64,000 nucleotides of DNA from Heterobilharzia americana (GCA_944470555.2 OX104127.1:117518741-117582740), one strand, 5' to 3'. Shown: positions 49,247-61,213, counted from the stretch's first letter. Notes: generated by a model not told the origin, from the letters alone. A program made the numbers and translations.

Positions 49247-49677
49247 ACTCTTACTGATGAAGAATTTCAAGCATTTTTACTACGCTTTAATGAGGGGATG
49301 GAAGCAAGAACACTGAGTATAATTGAGGAATTCAATCAAATGTTGGATGACATCCAGGTAAGATCTGTAACCAAATGTCCCCAGACTTTGAAAAAGACAT
49401 TCGGTAAATACTCTAATGATGGACGTGTTGAAGATGAAAAGGAGTTTAAGAAGCCTAATGATATGAAACATGTTACACTGGTGGCTGATAGCAACCTCTC
49501 TATCACTTATCAGAAGATAGTGAATGAAGTGAATGTTTGATCAGATCATGTTAATGAAAACCAAGAAGTACTTCCAGAGGGTTTGAAAAATGATGTAACA
49601 TGTTCAGTACCATCTAACCTTTCTACAGCTATACCTCATAATGAGTCTACAGGGGCTTCTCAAGGAGTACCTGTGTA
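49247..49677 (+). pseudogene. Gag-like ORF between direct repeats
   Basis: One frame is open from about 49240 to 49540 (TLTDEEFQAFLLRFNEGMEA, then SIIEEFNQMLDDI). It continues after a stop at about 49540 to 49677 (VPSNLSTAIPHNES). The helical, acidic N-terminal part followed by a polar tail is reminiscent of a retroelement gag, but no zinc knuckle is visible. The weak assignment relies on the flanking direct repeats. Confidence 0.35.
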
Positions 49678-50534
49678 AACCCAAGCACCAGCAGCAATAA
49701 TTGCACGGGTACTCTAGAGGTTTCAGAGTCCCTTCCCTTCACACACAGCGGTCGAGATAGTTGTCTTGCGTGATGGTGGGTCACTATATCGAAGAGGGTG
49801 TATGTGATATGCGAAAATGGACACCAGGATTATCTACGAACCAGCTCCACTTCAGATACTGCATTTACGAGCCAGCAGGTAACTAGAAAACCCCGAATCC
49901 ACCCAAATTCACAGGCCGTTTACAATACATCAGGTGGTCTTAAACACATCGTTTGGGTAGCGGGCTGTGATGTTGGCTTTCTGATGTGTCTCATAGCAGA
50001 GTATTCTATCATTCAGATCAGCTACTCCCTGATTATCTTAGCTCGAATCCGATAAAATAACTCAGGCTATCATTTATAAAACTGAGACTTTCTGGCAAAC
50101 AAGACCAAAAGAGTATGACAGACCTGCCTGCTCAAAAAAGCTTCAGTGAATTTGGTTCACTGAGGTTAGAAAATTTGTGTAACCATCTCACTGTTAAACG
50201 TCCCATGGCGACCCTTAAACCTGCATAACTGGTTGGGATGAACTTAAAGCAAGTTTGCAAAATCAGGGGCTTACAACATTGGGATTCCACATCTACAGCT
50301 ACAGTAGGTGTTTTTGCATACAGCTATCAATATAGTCTTCTGAAGTGGGAAGGAGAAGGTTCATCAAATACTATTCTTTAGGTGCAGGCAAATAATTCCG
50401 AACATTATTAGCTTCAGTTCAGTTGCCTCAGACTGCGCCACAACACAGATTCATTAGTAGATCACTCAAAAATAATTTTTCACGGTTCAGATAAAGGTTG
50501 CCAGTCAACCAAAAGACATCACCGTAATTTCAAT

Positions 50535-50970
50535 ATTTCATGAAGGAGGTGTAATAGTGTGTAATAAGACTGTTAAAATCTTCTTAAGTGGCCGTAAACC
50601 GCTAAAGCCTTTTTCAGCTAGACGTTTTACCTTGAAGTTTCGGGAAAAAACACGTGAGTCAAAGTGTAAGTAACAAGTTGGTTGAAGAGACTAAAAATCA
50701 GTGGGATTTAAATCTAGAAAGGCCTGGAAATATCCAGGGCCATTTTAATGTATATAAACCTTGTACTTTGTATATATTTGTCGACGTTGACCTTTGCAAA
50801 TACATGTGTTATATTACCACTTTTTCCATTACAGAAGAGCTGAATAACTATTAAAGGTGGAATCTGAAAGTATTTATATGAAGGTCCACATATATAGTAG
50901 TCCCCACAAAGAAACAACAAGTGAACACACAAGGAATAAATAAGAGTGGCAACTGGAGTTATAAAAGATC
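50535..50970 (+). repeat. Diverged direct repeat flanking gag-like ORF, copy 2
   Basis: Partner of 48970-49240, about 190 bases longer in the middle. Contains the shared blocks around 50570-50660 and 50880-50965, with a TATAAAA at about 50960. Confidence 0.5.
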
Positions 50971-51994
50971 TTTATTTATTGAATAACTCTCAGTTTTATG
51001 GTGGGAACTTCTCACCACATAAAAATAATGATGAACACAAACGCTAGTACGGTGACTTAAGATGATATGTTAACCTACAGGCTTGAAAAAAGCAAGTCCT
51101 ATCTTTAACGAAGCCTGGATAAAAGTTCTAGAAATAGAAAAATAGATGTCCCGTACTTCATATTTTCATTAATTGTTTGCACAACTGACATCCTTTTATG
51201 TTGAGAAATATTTCCAAGTTATCAATTCATTGAGACCACTGAGTTTTGATACGGGTATAAAGCAAATTATTAAAGGTCTTACTTTTAGTTTCCATCCCGA
51301 ATAATTTATCTGTTGATTCTTTTCTTTTTGATAAAACTGGATCCAATTGTGTAATCCAAGTACATTGGATCCTTTGTGTTCACCAACAAATATATGTTCA
51401 AAGGCGGATGAATCATTCTTACTTTTCCTTCACAATCCACATTATAATTATTTTTGTGTTTTCGAAAAATATAATTTTTCAGGTCATATATTCACAGAGC
51501 AGAACAAGAAGGGAAGGATAAATAATAAAAGAAAACAAAATTGCACATTTATTCCATTGTTCATTTTTGAAGTACTCATTAAAAACAAGAGAAAACAACA
51601 AATAAAAACCACTGAAGTTCAAAGTACGATCAAAAGAACAAATACTTACTTTCATTTCGTTTTGTAGTGTAGTAAACTTCCCACAGTTTGAATTAGACAA
51701 AGTAAGTGGTAATAGAGGGATTTCACGGTTCTGGCTCTTCAAATCTTAGACGGCATTCCAGCTGTTGTTCACCACGTGTGTTAGTAGCTGACAGTTTCCG
51801 GAACAAAAAGGGAGTTGTTTGAAATACGTGCACCCATCGCTGTTGCCAAACTATTTGCAATTCACTATTAAAAACTTAATCAAGTACTCTCATGGCAGTT
51901 ATTAATCTTTACTAAAAATTAAATTTCTTCACTGAGTGCAGGGTGACATTTTAAGTTTTGTCTAATGAGACCTCGCCTGGTTAACCAGTTCACT
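50971..51994. other. Unassigned AT-rich stretch
   Basis: A 106-residue plus-strand frame (51347-51667) is Lys/Asn/Phe-rich and looks like chance in AT-rich DNA. Nothing else was recognised. Confidence 0.4.
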
Positions 51995-52990
51995 AGTTAC
52001 TAGCCGGCCCCATACCCGGGTAAAGAGGGAAGGTTGGACATAGGGCTAGCAACCCTACCATGTAAAACAAATCTAACCGCTAAAGAAACTTCGAAGCACA
52101 AACGAAATATAAAAAATAAAAACAAAATTATTCCTCGCTGGAATCGGAGAGGCGAAATGACACCAGTTGGTGAAAGTCTTCGGGAAGCCAATTGGCCGAT
52201 GTGTCTTCTTTCCCTCGATGAAAGCGAAAGTAAACGTGGGGACATGGAATGTCCCAGCAAGGCGGCCCAGATTGCAAAGGAGATGAAAAGGTATCACATT
52301 GAAGTGTTAGGAATTTGCGAAAGCAGATGGAATGGAAGTGGACTCTCCAAACTGTCAACTGGAGAATCAATGATCTACTCCGTAGGCAGCACTGTCTCAA
52401 TTACAGGCGGCACAGATGAGGATGTCAAAGTTAGAATCTGAAAAGCAAGACAGGCGTTCATTAGCCTGAAACCAGTGTGGAGATCTTCTGCACTCAGCAT
52501 GTGGAACAAGATCCGGATTTTCAACACCAACGTCAAGTCAGTGCTCCTGTATGGTTCAGAAAGTTGGCGCGTTACGAAAGGCATTTCCAACAAATTACAG
52601 ACATTCATCAACAACTGCCTACGCTGGCTCGTTACTGAGGATCAGATGGACTGCCAGAAAGAATAGGCAACAAGGAACTCTGGCTTGCCAACGAACCAAC
52701 CAAGAACCTATCACCCAACAAATATGCAGGAAGAAGTGGAGATGGATTGGCCATGCACTGAGAAGGCCGACTGGGGACATCACGTGTCAGGCCAGTTGCT
52801 CGAGTGGAATCCCCATGGGAAGCGACGAGTTGGACGTCCAAGGGTGACATGGAGGAGATCGTGTGAAGAGGAAATGAGAGCTTGTGGGCTGTCGTGGAGC
52901 CAGGTTCAAAAGATTTCAGAGAACAGTGGAATGGAGACGTGCTACTGAAGCCCTATGTTCCATTAGGAACCCCAGAAACAAATAATAATA
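51995..52990 (+). pseudogene. RTE-type LINE (second family), internally deleted
   Basis: A 5' UTR-like segment (gggctagcaaccctacc at 52043) leads into an endonuclease start (QIAKEMKRYHIEVLGICESR, then WNGSG, at about 52269-52345). This jumps at about 52420 to the RT C-terminal region: KARQAFISLKPVWRS, VKSVLLYGSESWR, then RKKWRWIGHALRRPTGDI and GRPRVTWRRSCEEEMRACG in shifted frames. It ends with an AATAATAATAATGAG tail. The bulk of endonuclease and all RT catalytic motifs are deleted. A 3' fragment of the same family is at 60085-60465. Confidence 0.85.
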
Positions 52991-53131
52991 ATGAGACATA
53001 GATTTCAGGTGTTTCACCCGTGATGAACGATGTGGTTTGGAGAAAAGTTGCTCCATTAACCATTAGACATACTTTAGGTTCATTATTAATGGATTTTATC
53101 ATGCCTAATCTATAAGCGACCAACTCAAATT
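52991..53131 (-). CDS. Possible C-terminal exon of right EndoU copy
   Basis: A minus-strand frame reads EFELVAYRLGMIKS followed by KVCLMVNGATFLQTTSF, resembling the XendoU C-terminal strand pair (S-P-E-F-E-x-A-L-Y-T, then a V-x-L-x-G strand). A possible acceptor ag lies at 53132-53133 but its pyrimidine tract is weak. The expected G-T-A-Y-P ending is absent. The frame runs into the tail of the RTE element that ends at about 52990, so the insertion may have removed the original end. Tentative. Confidence 0.4.
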
Positions 53132-54780
53132 CTCGGTAATATAAATGTGTTTGTAAATGGCTCATCCATTATTGATACTAACATGACGTTAGAAAGTTTT
53201 GCTGGATATTTTTAATAATTTACCGACTGTTTGGTTTCCACCGGGAATGACGATTTAATAGAAAACATTTTATTTTCGGCTAGGGAGTGTAGAAAGTGAG
53301 TCGAGGGAAAATCTGAGAAAACAGCTTAGGTAAATCCTACCTGAAGTCGCTAACTTAAGAGCTCTTACCAATAAGTATTTTAGGTTCGGAAGATTTCATG
53401 AAATGCAGTGACATATAAGATAACTTTTGTCCCGGTATATACGAAGTTACAACTACTATGAAAAACGTTTCCATTGAAAATAGGTGCCTAAACTGCATTA
53501 AGATCAAAATCGGAGCTCGAAGAAAAGCAGGAGTTAGCGAGCTGCAGATTCCGTTGATAATCTTGAACTTTAAAATCATGCTATCCGCTGATATTTTGGA
53601 GAAAAAGATTCTTAAGCCCCTATGAAAAGCATTCGGCGTGTGAACCTTGTCAGTTGTCTCATGAAGCTATTCTTTTGCCTTCCAGTGGAGCAGAATGGAA
53701 ACAGAAAGATGAACTATTCCACCGAACTAATTTGAAAGTTTCACAACATTGATTACCAAAATACGGGTTGCATAAAAAGCATTATTTTAAAAGCCTTGAT
53801 GACAAAACACTATGTAAGGACACATTACTGAAATTGCGTGTTTATTTATAGCAAAGTACCCGTAACAAGTCATCCGTAAGTGGAGAGAAATATGTTAAAG
53901 ACCGTATAACGTTCACGCATGTTTCGTAGCTGAAAACGTTGAGATTCACGAAACGACCCTTTAGCTTTATAAGCCAAAATTCTTTATCAATCATGTTCTC
54001 TCATTATAGTTTCAATTTCCACTTTCAAAACAATACATTCTTCTATTCTGCTTTTCTGTTAATTGGTGTCAATTATGTTTCTGTATTCAGACTGAGGAAT
54101 CTCTAACCACTTTCTGTGATACAATCAGCAATACTTTGCTATGCAAAATAAACAATAAGGCAGCTTATAACCAGAAACAAAAAGTTCTTAATTTAACTTT
54201 GTGTCGGTTGGTATTTGGCTGAAATGAATATCTGTAGTGTTAAAAGAACTGATCCTAGCTTGAATCCCGTTTGTTCAGCCTTGCATTCCACAAAGACTAA
54301 TGAGCTACGTTGAACTGTTATTAGACAGTAAACAAAGTTGTTTTATTTGCATATATTGAGAAGGATGCCTTACTTTTCTTTGACTCGGCATTCAAAAGTT
54401 TCCTGTGAGTGTCACGTAAATTACTGATAGATATGCAAATTAAGTTAGGATTTGATGGTTTGAAAATAGTTGGGCATTGGGAAAATGACATTCCTTATTT
54501 TGGCATTTGTTTCACATTTATTGAGAAATACAAATACCAAAATAATGAATGTCAGGTAGATTATATGAGTTCATGAAAGCTTTTACTGTTGGAAATAACT
54601 AAGACTATTTTCAACTTTGCACTACTCGTTCAAAAGATTATTCAGCTATTTACACTGCATTCAATCATTACAAAAATTATGATTTTCCTCGCTTTATAAA
54701 AAATATCATTCATTTGTTCACTGTATTGGTTTCAAATCACTGTAGGGAAATAGATTTACTTTAAATACTAATTAACTCAC
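53132..54780 (-). other. Putative intron(s) of right EndoU copy
   Basis: I searched this stretch for the exon encoding the two catalytic histidine motifs (F-E-H-V-F and F-H-N-W) and did not find it. A 74-residue minus-strand frame (53355-53579) has no EndoU motif. A tRNA-like relic lies at about 54250-54320. Confidence 0.4.
54250..54320 (-). repeat. tRNA-like relic
   Basis: On the minus strand GTAGCTCATTAGTC is followed about 40 bases on by GGGATTCAAGC, box-A-like and box-B-like. Decayed; no complete cloverleaf. Confidence 0.3.
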
Positions 54781-55006
54781 CCAGTCCTACTATACCTCTT
54801 AAACCAAAGATTTTTCAAGAACTTTCCAAAACTATTTAGATCTCCAGAAAATTTTCCTCTCTGTTTAAGAAAATCGTATGTTCGCTGCATGATATTTGTC
54901 TTTAATAACTCCTGAATAAATTCCTCTTCTTCTTTTGATTGCTGTGGTGTGACGGTTTCAGCTACACCAACTTCAGGAATGTAGTTGTCCAGCAGGGCAA
55001 TGAACT
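54781..55006 (-). CDS. EndoU-family gene, right copy, exon c
   Basis: This intact 226-base exon has acceptor attttag and donor gtgagt. It encodes KFIALLDNYIPEVGVAETVT, then an EEEEF run, IMQRTYDFLKQRGKF and NSFGKFLKNLWFKRYSR. These match the core XendoU pattern LLDNY-x-x-x-x-GVAE-x-VT...EE-x-x-F...LWF-x-x-Y-x-R. The frame is open throughout, unlike the left copy's exon. The next exon should hold the catalytic histidines but is not identified. EndoU proteins are Mn2+-dependent uridylate-specific endoribonucleases. Overall family assignment is firm; whether the gene is complete is unknown. Confidence 0.85.
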
Positions 55007-56039
55007 CTAAAATATGAATACAAAAGACGATTGATTGCAAAAGTTATAAAAATATAGTGGTAGTGTTGAAATCTAAACAGCTCAGAAGTAACTCTTCTGT
55101 GTCCTACAAAGTGGTTATTGGTGTTATTGCATTGGGTACTGTTTATTGGCTTTCTAGATATATTTGATGTAAAATCATTTTCTGTGAACTTTTGCAAGTG
55201 GGTGATTTAGTATATTTCCAGCTGTAGTAGCTTGTTTTTGTCTTATTATTCTAGATATTCATTAACGAACTCAAAGTCTAAAACTGGTGTCTCACCATCA
55301 CCAGCTTACTTTTGTCATCAGTACAGTTTTTTTCTCAAAGTCTAAATTCTTGCCAACTATGATTATCACCCATTTGTCAGTAGATTATCCCCTTATTTCG
55401 AATCATTGTAAATATAATCACATTGAGGTTTTTTCCAGAAGTATATTATGAAAACTTTGTACTTTTGATAACAACTTAACCTACAGATTAGATTCCATTT
55501 CTCTTAACTGTCTGTCATTTCTTCAATATCCTTTTATTTACTGAAGCATAAAAAATATTTGTTAACGACATTAGAAGTCATCAAAAGGAATATCTTTGTT
55601 GAACTGTTTGTTTTTCAGTCGATGAATTTCAGATACCTAATTTATCAGGAACTAGTTATGCATAAGCGTTTATTTACACTATCATCAGTCTTAGAGAACA
55701 CGTAGCTCCTGCATCAGAATTCCGAACAGAAAAATACACTCGGTATGGTGCCCACTTTGCATTATTATGAAACAGTACTAACATAGAGTAATTTTTATTT
55801 TTGAACTTTCTACTGTTATAAAAGAAATAGTTCCCTCCAGAAGGTATAGGAAGAGGATACAAAGATGGTTACCTCACTTAATAGGAGTAGAATCTAATTT
55901 TATGTCGGCAAACATGAGGTACTCTTGGTAAATCTCTTATACCTTCTATACTGCTGAGACCAAAAGTTATTATGCATTTTTGAGTATAATTTTGCAGCTA
56001 TCGCAGATAATTGTTTTTTTAATACTGAGTGGTGTTTGA

Positions 56040-56125
56040 AAGTGAAATAAAGTTTAAATCACAGTAGGATTTGAGCTAGCGGCCATATGGTTATCAGATA
56101 GTGTTTTGCCACGTAAGCTGCTTAA
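56040..56125 (-). repeat. tRNA-like relic
   Basis: Minus strand AGCAGCTTACGTGGC then, about 45 bases on, AGCTCAAATCC, resembling boxes A and B. Probably a SINE head remnant. Confidence 0.3.
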
Positions 56126-56979
56126 CAGACCTTAACTTTATTTCAATCTCTAAAAGTTTTACCCGACCGCCATGTGAACTCATGATGCATAACTGCTTGT
56201 TGATCGTAGTCACATCGGCTGCTCATTCACATTTACAAATATTACTTCTAATAAGGCATTAAATTTGCTTACGGATTAATTAGTTCCAGGCTAATATTTA
56301 CTCATTGTTCCTACAAACAGATGTATATTTTCACCAATTTATAGTTTACTATCCATACATTAAATTGTATCTAATTTTTCAGAAACTAGTGTTACTACAC
56401 GTGTACCGCGACAGTTTCTGTACATTAGTTCTGTATGTGAGATCTTTAAATATTTAAATCTAAAAAGAATTTTAAGGAAGGTTATTATTGCACAAGATTT
56501 AAGTGAATCCGTCTCATCCTGATTTGCATGGACACAATATTAGAAATGACTGTTGGAAAAGATACCTGCCCGTAAGTCATATAACATTGTGCTGGAAAAG
56601 CAGAAAACAAAAATTTTCTGTCTCCGAACTTTTAACTAGAAAGATAAAAATATCTGACTGACTGCATAATTAACTAGTAGAATGAGGACAAGTATCACTG
56701 AGTTCAGGCAGAGTTCAGGTAGATTGCTACTTATGTTTTAACAATAAACACTGCTACGTGAAATGTTGACATTTACTTTCTCTTGTTTAGCATATGGAGT
56801 GTGATATTTAACTTTCGTATCACAGCTACCGTGAACTTTGTTTGTTTAGTACGAGGATGAAGTGAATGCAAGCTCTAAAATATTCCCATGCATCTATCAA
56901 GTTTCCAAAGTGTTGATATGTTACTGCACTGCTTTGCGTCTGATATTTGATATTCTCAGTCTATCAAGATAATCTAGAC

Positions 56980-56981
<2 letters not shown>

Positions 56982-57024
<43 letters not shown>
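56982..57024. repeat. (TA)n microsatellite
   Basis: About 43 bases of TA repeat in the right EndoU intron b-c, the same intron that carries a longer TA run in the left copy. Confidence 0.95.
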
Positions 57025-57025
<1 letters not shown>

Positions 57026-59469
57026 GTCAATCCAGTCTTTACTTCCTGCATGGATACTCAATTTAGAAAATTTGTGGTCAAGTTGGTTGAAAGTGTTGAC
57101 TATTTCCTCTGTTGGGGAAATGCATCACCTTCAGTAAACTGTCTGTAGGTTGAAAATCGATATGAATGCAAAACACCTGATTATCTTTTATCAATATTTG
57201 CCATTAGGAATCTGTAATCGAAGATATTCAGCATGTCTTATACTGGATAACCTTGATATGTATGCATTCACCCTTTTCTTCATATTTCTAACTGGGTGTT
57301 TTACTTATCTTCTTTTATTCTTCTTATTTTCTCACGTGTTGTTTATTTGTTTTGATATGTTTCTGCTTCTATAGTTGGCTTTTGTATTATATGGTGATGT
57401 AGAGTATGGTAACCTGAAGTGCTATACTTACTACTGTAGTTCTAAATCATTCTAATTTTCGCCTGAAGATTTCAGATTAGTCTGATTGCCTGTCCAAACA
57501 AAATGTTTAGTTTGTGAAATTTGAAGGACTGCTAACTTTTATGGAAAAGAGTACTAATTTTAAAGTTTGGATTTCATCAAGTCATTAGAAGTGAAACAAC
57601 TGATTTTCTCATTCAGATTATATATCTTGATTCCTCTCTCTGATGACTCTTCGGCCTGAAAACTGTAACACGTTACATGGGGATAAGATTCCCCAAACAA
57701 ACTACATTTCATGACATTAATGAAATTTAACCTGAGAAAAAATGTAGCGAGATAGGATGTAGTATACCCCAAGGACTAGTTTGAAAGAAAGTGTGACCGA
57801 TTACAAAGTGACCTGAAAACTACCTATCAAAATAATACCTAATAGGATCAGTCGTTATTCATTCATGTGGTCGTTAAATATCTAATGAAATTTATTGAAG
57901 GATAAATCAACTCTTCTCAAAAAGAACTTTGTTTCAGTTGACGTTTGTATCTGCATATTTAAAATATTACTGTTTCCTTAGGTACTTAACTGCTTTAATT
58001 GAATTCGGAAAATAAGCTCATTTGCAGTTCAGAAACAGTTGCTAATAAGGTTTATTCTATTTGAAATGAGTAACAGCACCGTAACAAGATTAGCTGACAG
58101 TTGGTTAGTAAAATCATGAAATAGATTAACCTCATCCGCTTACAATCCAGAGTTTAATTATATAAAATTATTCCAAACTGTTTTTGAACGAAATATTTAC
58201 TGTTGTGATTTCAGTGAACTGTAATTCCTCGATAACATTTTGAGCATAAATTACTGCTCATAATCATATCAAAGTGAAATGATTATAAGCACTTATTTCT
58301 GCACCAAACATCATCAAGTCAATAATAGTGTGTCATTGTGTTAGATCAAATATTCTACCACAGTGACAAAGTTTTGCATCTGCTGACGTCTGTAAGTATC
58401 CACTTTTTCCTGAAGAAAGCACTTTCTGATGATGCTTATACGAAGACATCATAAGCTGACGTAGATATCAGGTATACAGTCTAGAACCAGTAAGCTCAAC
58501 AAGCTCCGTTACACAACCCCTGATGTATTGACTGAAATATAAGTCAACCTCTGGAAGCTACTTGTATTCCTACTGAATGTCTTTCAGACTATGAAAATGA
58601 TCATGTAAAAAAGTAGTGTACAAAATGGCATTATATACTCTTTATTGAACAGTAGTTTATTAAGGGATACCAATATCTCACTGATTTTAAAAGGAAAAGT
58701 GACCCATATTTAAATCATTACTCGTCGGTAACATCAGTTTTGCAAAGCAAATGGCCACCTTTTCTCTTATTATCTTTATAATGATTTTCGTCAGTGATTA
58801 TTATTTGAATAACAAATGAATTAAGGCAGAATTAGAAAGGTATCTGATCTTGGTTGGTCTACTTGGAACAGTACATGTAAAAGAATCGAATCTAAAACCT
58901 CATCAATTACGTTACACTTGAGTTTAATGTTTATACGAGTTTTTGAACAAACAATGGTTGCTGAAATGTTTTTCCATGTAAAATATTTCTATTACTGTAT
59001 GAAACGTATAGGCTAAATTTATCTTCCTTGCAATAGTCAATTTTTCAGTTCTACAGTACAAAAAGTAAAGCTGAGTAAAAATAATTCAATCGGTTACTAC
59101 TTTTACTAAATCTAAATAAGACTGATTTCTTTTTCACAGTTGTATGGTTATCTGTTCATGATTCTTTATGACATTTTAAAAGCAGCCTTGTACTGAAAAC
59201 GGTAGGCAATGAATTCATTCCATCAGACCCACATTTTTGCTACTGTTTGGTGTCTTTAAAAGTTATGACAAGCTTTGTAGCAGAATTGAGGAGAAATCCA
59301 CTGACCTTAATGTGAAATATTTTACCTATTATGACAGGTTTAAAAGTTTATAAATATTTATGACTAGTGATTGCAGTTAATATCGTTTCAAATTGTAGGC
59401 ATTCGAATGACTGGCCAGAAACTTTTAAGGTAGTTTTCGATCATATCATGGTCATTTAAGGCATTTAAC

Positions 59470-59745
59470 TTTTATTGACTGGTCATGGGAGTGCAACCAA
59501 TTTCATGTTGTCCAGTCCTGAGTGCAGATCAAATTCTATCGACCATATTTGCAATGTGGCAACCAAGCTACGAAGCTCAGCATCGCGGTGCACATTAGTA
59601 GATGTTAGTCGGGTGGGACATCAGTTCCGTCGAGGTTGCAGATACGCCTTGCTGACGAGTGCCAAAAAGTACGAAACCTAGGTCCAGGGCTTCCTGCCGA
59701 TTGCCTCCAACCAACTAGCATTTAACCTTTGTTGTCCCAATTAAA
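59470..59745 (+). mobile_element. SINE-like repeat carrying a hammerhead ribozyme
   Basis: A block that looks less AT-rich than its surroundings, lying in an intron of the right EndoU copy and running opposite to the gene. It starts near tgactggtcatgggagtgca and encloses a complete hammerhead motif (59638-59697). The 68-residue frame over it has no motif. The exact ends are not defined by a visible target-site duplication. A mobile, multicopy nature is inferred from composition and from the ribozyme's resemblance to schistosome SINE ribozymes. Confidence 0.5.
59638..59697 (+). ncRNA. Hammerhead ribozyme candidate, all core bases present
   Basis: Stem I is GCCTTG (59646-59651) with CAGGGC (59685-59690), extended beyond an internal loop by GCAG (59638-59641) with CTGC (59694-59697). 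The core is CTGACGA (59652-59658). Stem II is GTGC with GTAC (59659-59662 and 59669-59672, one G-U pair) and loop CAAAAA. GAAA is at 59673-59676. A very short stem III, CCTAGG, is followed by the cleavage triplet G-U-C ending at 59684. All invariant hammerhead bases are present. The short stem III is typical of retroelement hammerheads, which often cut as dimers. It would act only in plus-strand transcripts, antisense to EndoU. Confidence 0.75.
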
Positions 59746-59904
59746 AGCATGCGAATCTTCATTTTATACCATATCAGTTGCTGATATTGTTATTTGTAAT
59801 AAAACTAAGCAGAATAATAAAAAAGTTAAGGGATAAATCGACTTCCTGTAGGGAAGATATTCACGGAGAACGTTTCAACTAACAATTTTCTTCATGTAAC
59901 GTAC

Positions 59905-60003
59905 TTGAATATGTTGGTCTCTTCTTAATCAGATCTTCGTTAACGAACTTGAACAGCGGCATTGGAGCATTGTCTTGTGATTCCATCCCTTTAGCTACAT
60001 TTC
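59905..60003 (-). CDS. EndoU-family gene, right copy, exon b
   Basis: This 99-base exon (acceptor ctcgatag, donor gtacgt) is equal in length and phase to the left copy's 4414-4512. It encodes ESQDNAPMPLFKFVNEDLI and RPTYS. Together with exon c the phase gives SKFIALLDNY. It lies between exon a (61214-61311) and exon c (54781-55006). Confidence 0.82.
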
Positions 60004-61213
60004 CTATCGAGATAAAAAAATATCATGAGTATCTAAAATTTTAAAAGGTAACTGATAGATTTCATAAACATGACATGCAGCTGCCACCTACGCTCACTTG
60101 ATACTGAAGATCAGATGGCCAGAATAATAAGAATAAGCAACAAGGAACTCGGGTTGGCAACAAACCAACTAAGAACCTATCGCTTAACAAATATTCAGAA
60201 TAAAGTAGAGATGGATTGGATGGGAATACACTGAGGAGACCATTTGGAGACATCAAGAGCCAGGCTCTCGGGTGGAAACCAAAGGAGAAACCACGAGTTG
60301 GGGGTGACATGGAGGAGATGTTGTGAAGAAGAAATAAAAGCTTGTGGGCATTCGTGGAGCTAGGTTAAAAAGACTGCAGAGAGAAGAGTGAAATGGCGAC
60401 GTGCTACTGAAGCCCTATATTCCACTAGGAACCCAAGGGACAGACAACAGTAATAATCCGAATAAGTGGTACATAAAACGCTAAAACTAGTGTCAACTAC
60501 TTAGAACTTTTCTTGGTGATCTTACGTTTATTCTTTAACATTAGTTCATTATTACTGGTATTGCTAAACATTCTCTAACACCTTCATTAAATATTTTCCA
60601 CTGCACAGTGTATTTTGATCTTTCATTGAAAACTACTTCACAATATGTGACTAATTTTTCCATTTATTTGTAAATATACATCAACTCTGAACTATATCTC
60701 CTATTTGTTATAAGTGTGACGAGTTGTTATCAGCTTTTACCTGCATACTTCTGATCCTTAAATAGATACAGTGAGATCTAGAGTAACCTATTCCACCTCA
60801 AAGCCTGATTGTCTATAGAATCCAAAAGCAAACGTATAACAAAGACTATTCAGTGACCGTTTCTTTATTTTGTCCATTTCAATAAAACACACAGATTACT
60901 CCTCTTTATTTGCAAAACATAACTGAAATCCTATGTGATTATTTATTATTCAAGGTATTGAAAAGACGGCAAACAATTCACCTCAGCTTGATTTGAGGAC
61001 AAACTGGAATTAACTCCTCATAAGTAATACAAATATCAACAGATTGTTTGTTATGAATAATAGTTGTAGTACCAGTACTGACTGATAGTTAAAGTCAAAA
61101 AATAATCCTAGGAAATGGAGCAGAAATAAAAAACTATTCGAAAATATATTTATCTCAAGAGTGAGTTAAATGTGTGATGAAAATTCAGCGACTAACAAAT
61201 GCATCTGACGTAC
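60004..61213 (-). other. Intron a-b of right EndoU copy
   Basis: A 1.2-kb intron containing an RTE 3' fragment (60085-60465). The rest is AT-rich with no motif. Confidence 0.6.
60085..60465 (+). pseudogene. RTE-type LINE 3' fragment (second family)
   Basis: Aligns with 52640-52990, covering the RT C-terminal end and 3' tail. Recognisable shared stretches are caacaaggaactc, aaccaactaagaacctatc, gtgacatggaggaga and gtgctactgaagccctat. It ends near an ACAACAGTAATAATCC tail. Heavily frameshifted. It sits in the right EndoU intron a-b, antisense to the gene. Confidence 0.85.

Larger units (their letters stand above)
55007..59469 (-). other. Intron b-c of right EndoU copy (part)
   Basis: A 4.9-kb intron, against 1.85 kb in the left copy. 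It contains a TA microsatellite, a tRNA-like relic (about 56040-56125) and, at its upstream end, the hammerhead-bearing repeat listed separately. No coding segment was recognised; frames at 55674-55862, 57150-57374 and 57560-57772 lack motifs. Confidence 0.55.

Noticed and set aside
51347..51667. 106-residue plus-strand ORF
   Set aside because: Lys/Asn/Phe-rich composition expected by chance in AT-rich DNA.
53355..53579. 74-residue minus-strand ORF considered as an EndoU exon
   Set aside because: No histidine motif or other XendoU signature in any frame of this stretch.
57633..57675. CTGATGA followed by GAAA on the plus strand, hammerhead-like
   Set aside because: The intervening bases (ctcttcggcct) do not form a convincing stem II, and no cleavage triplet with a matching stem I was seen.
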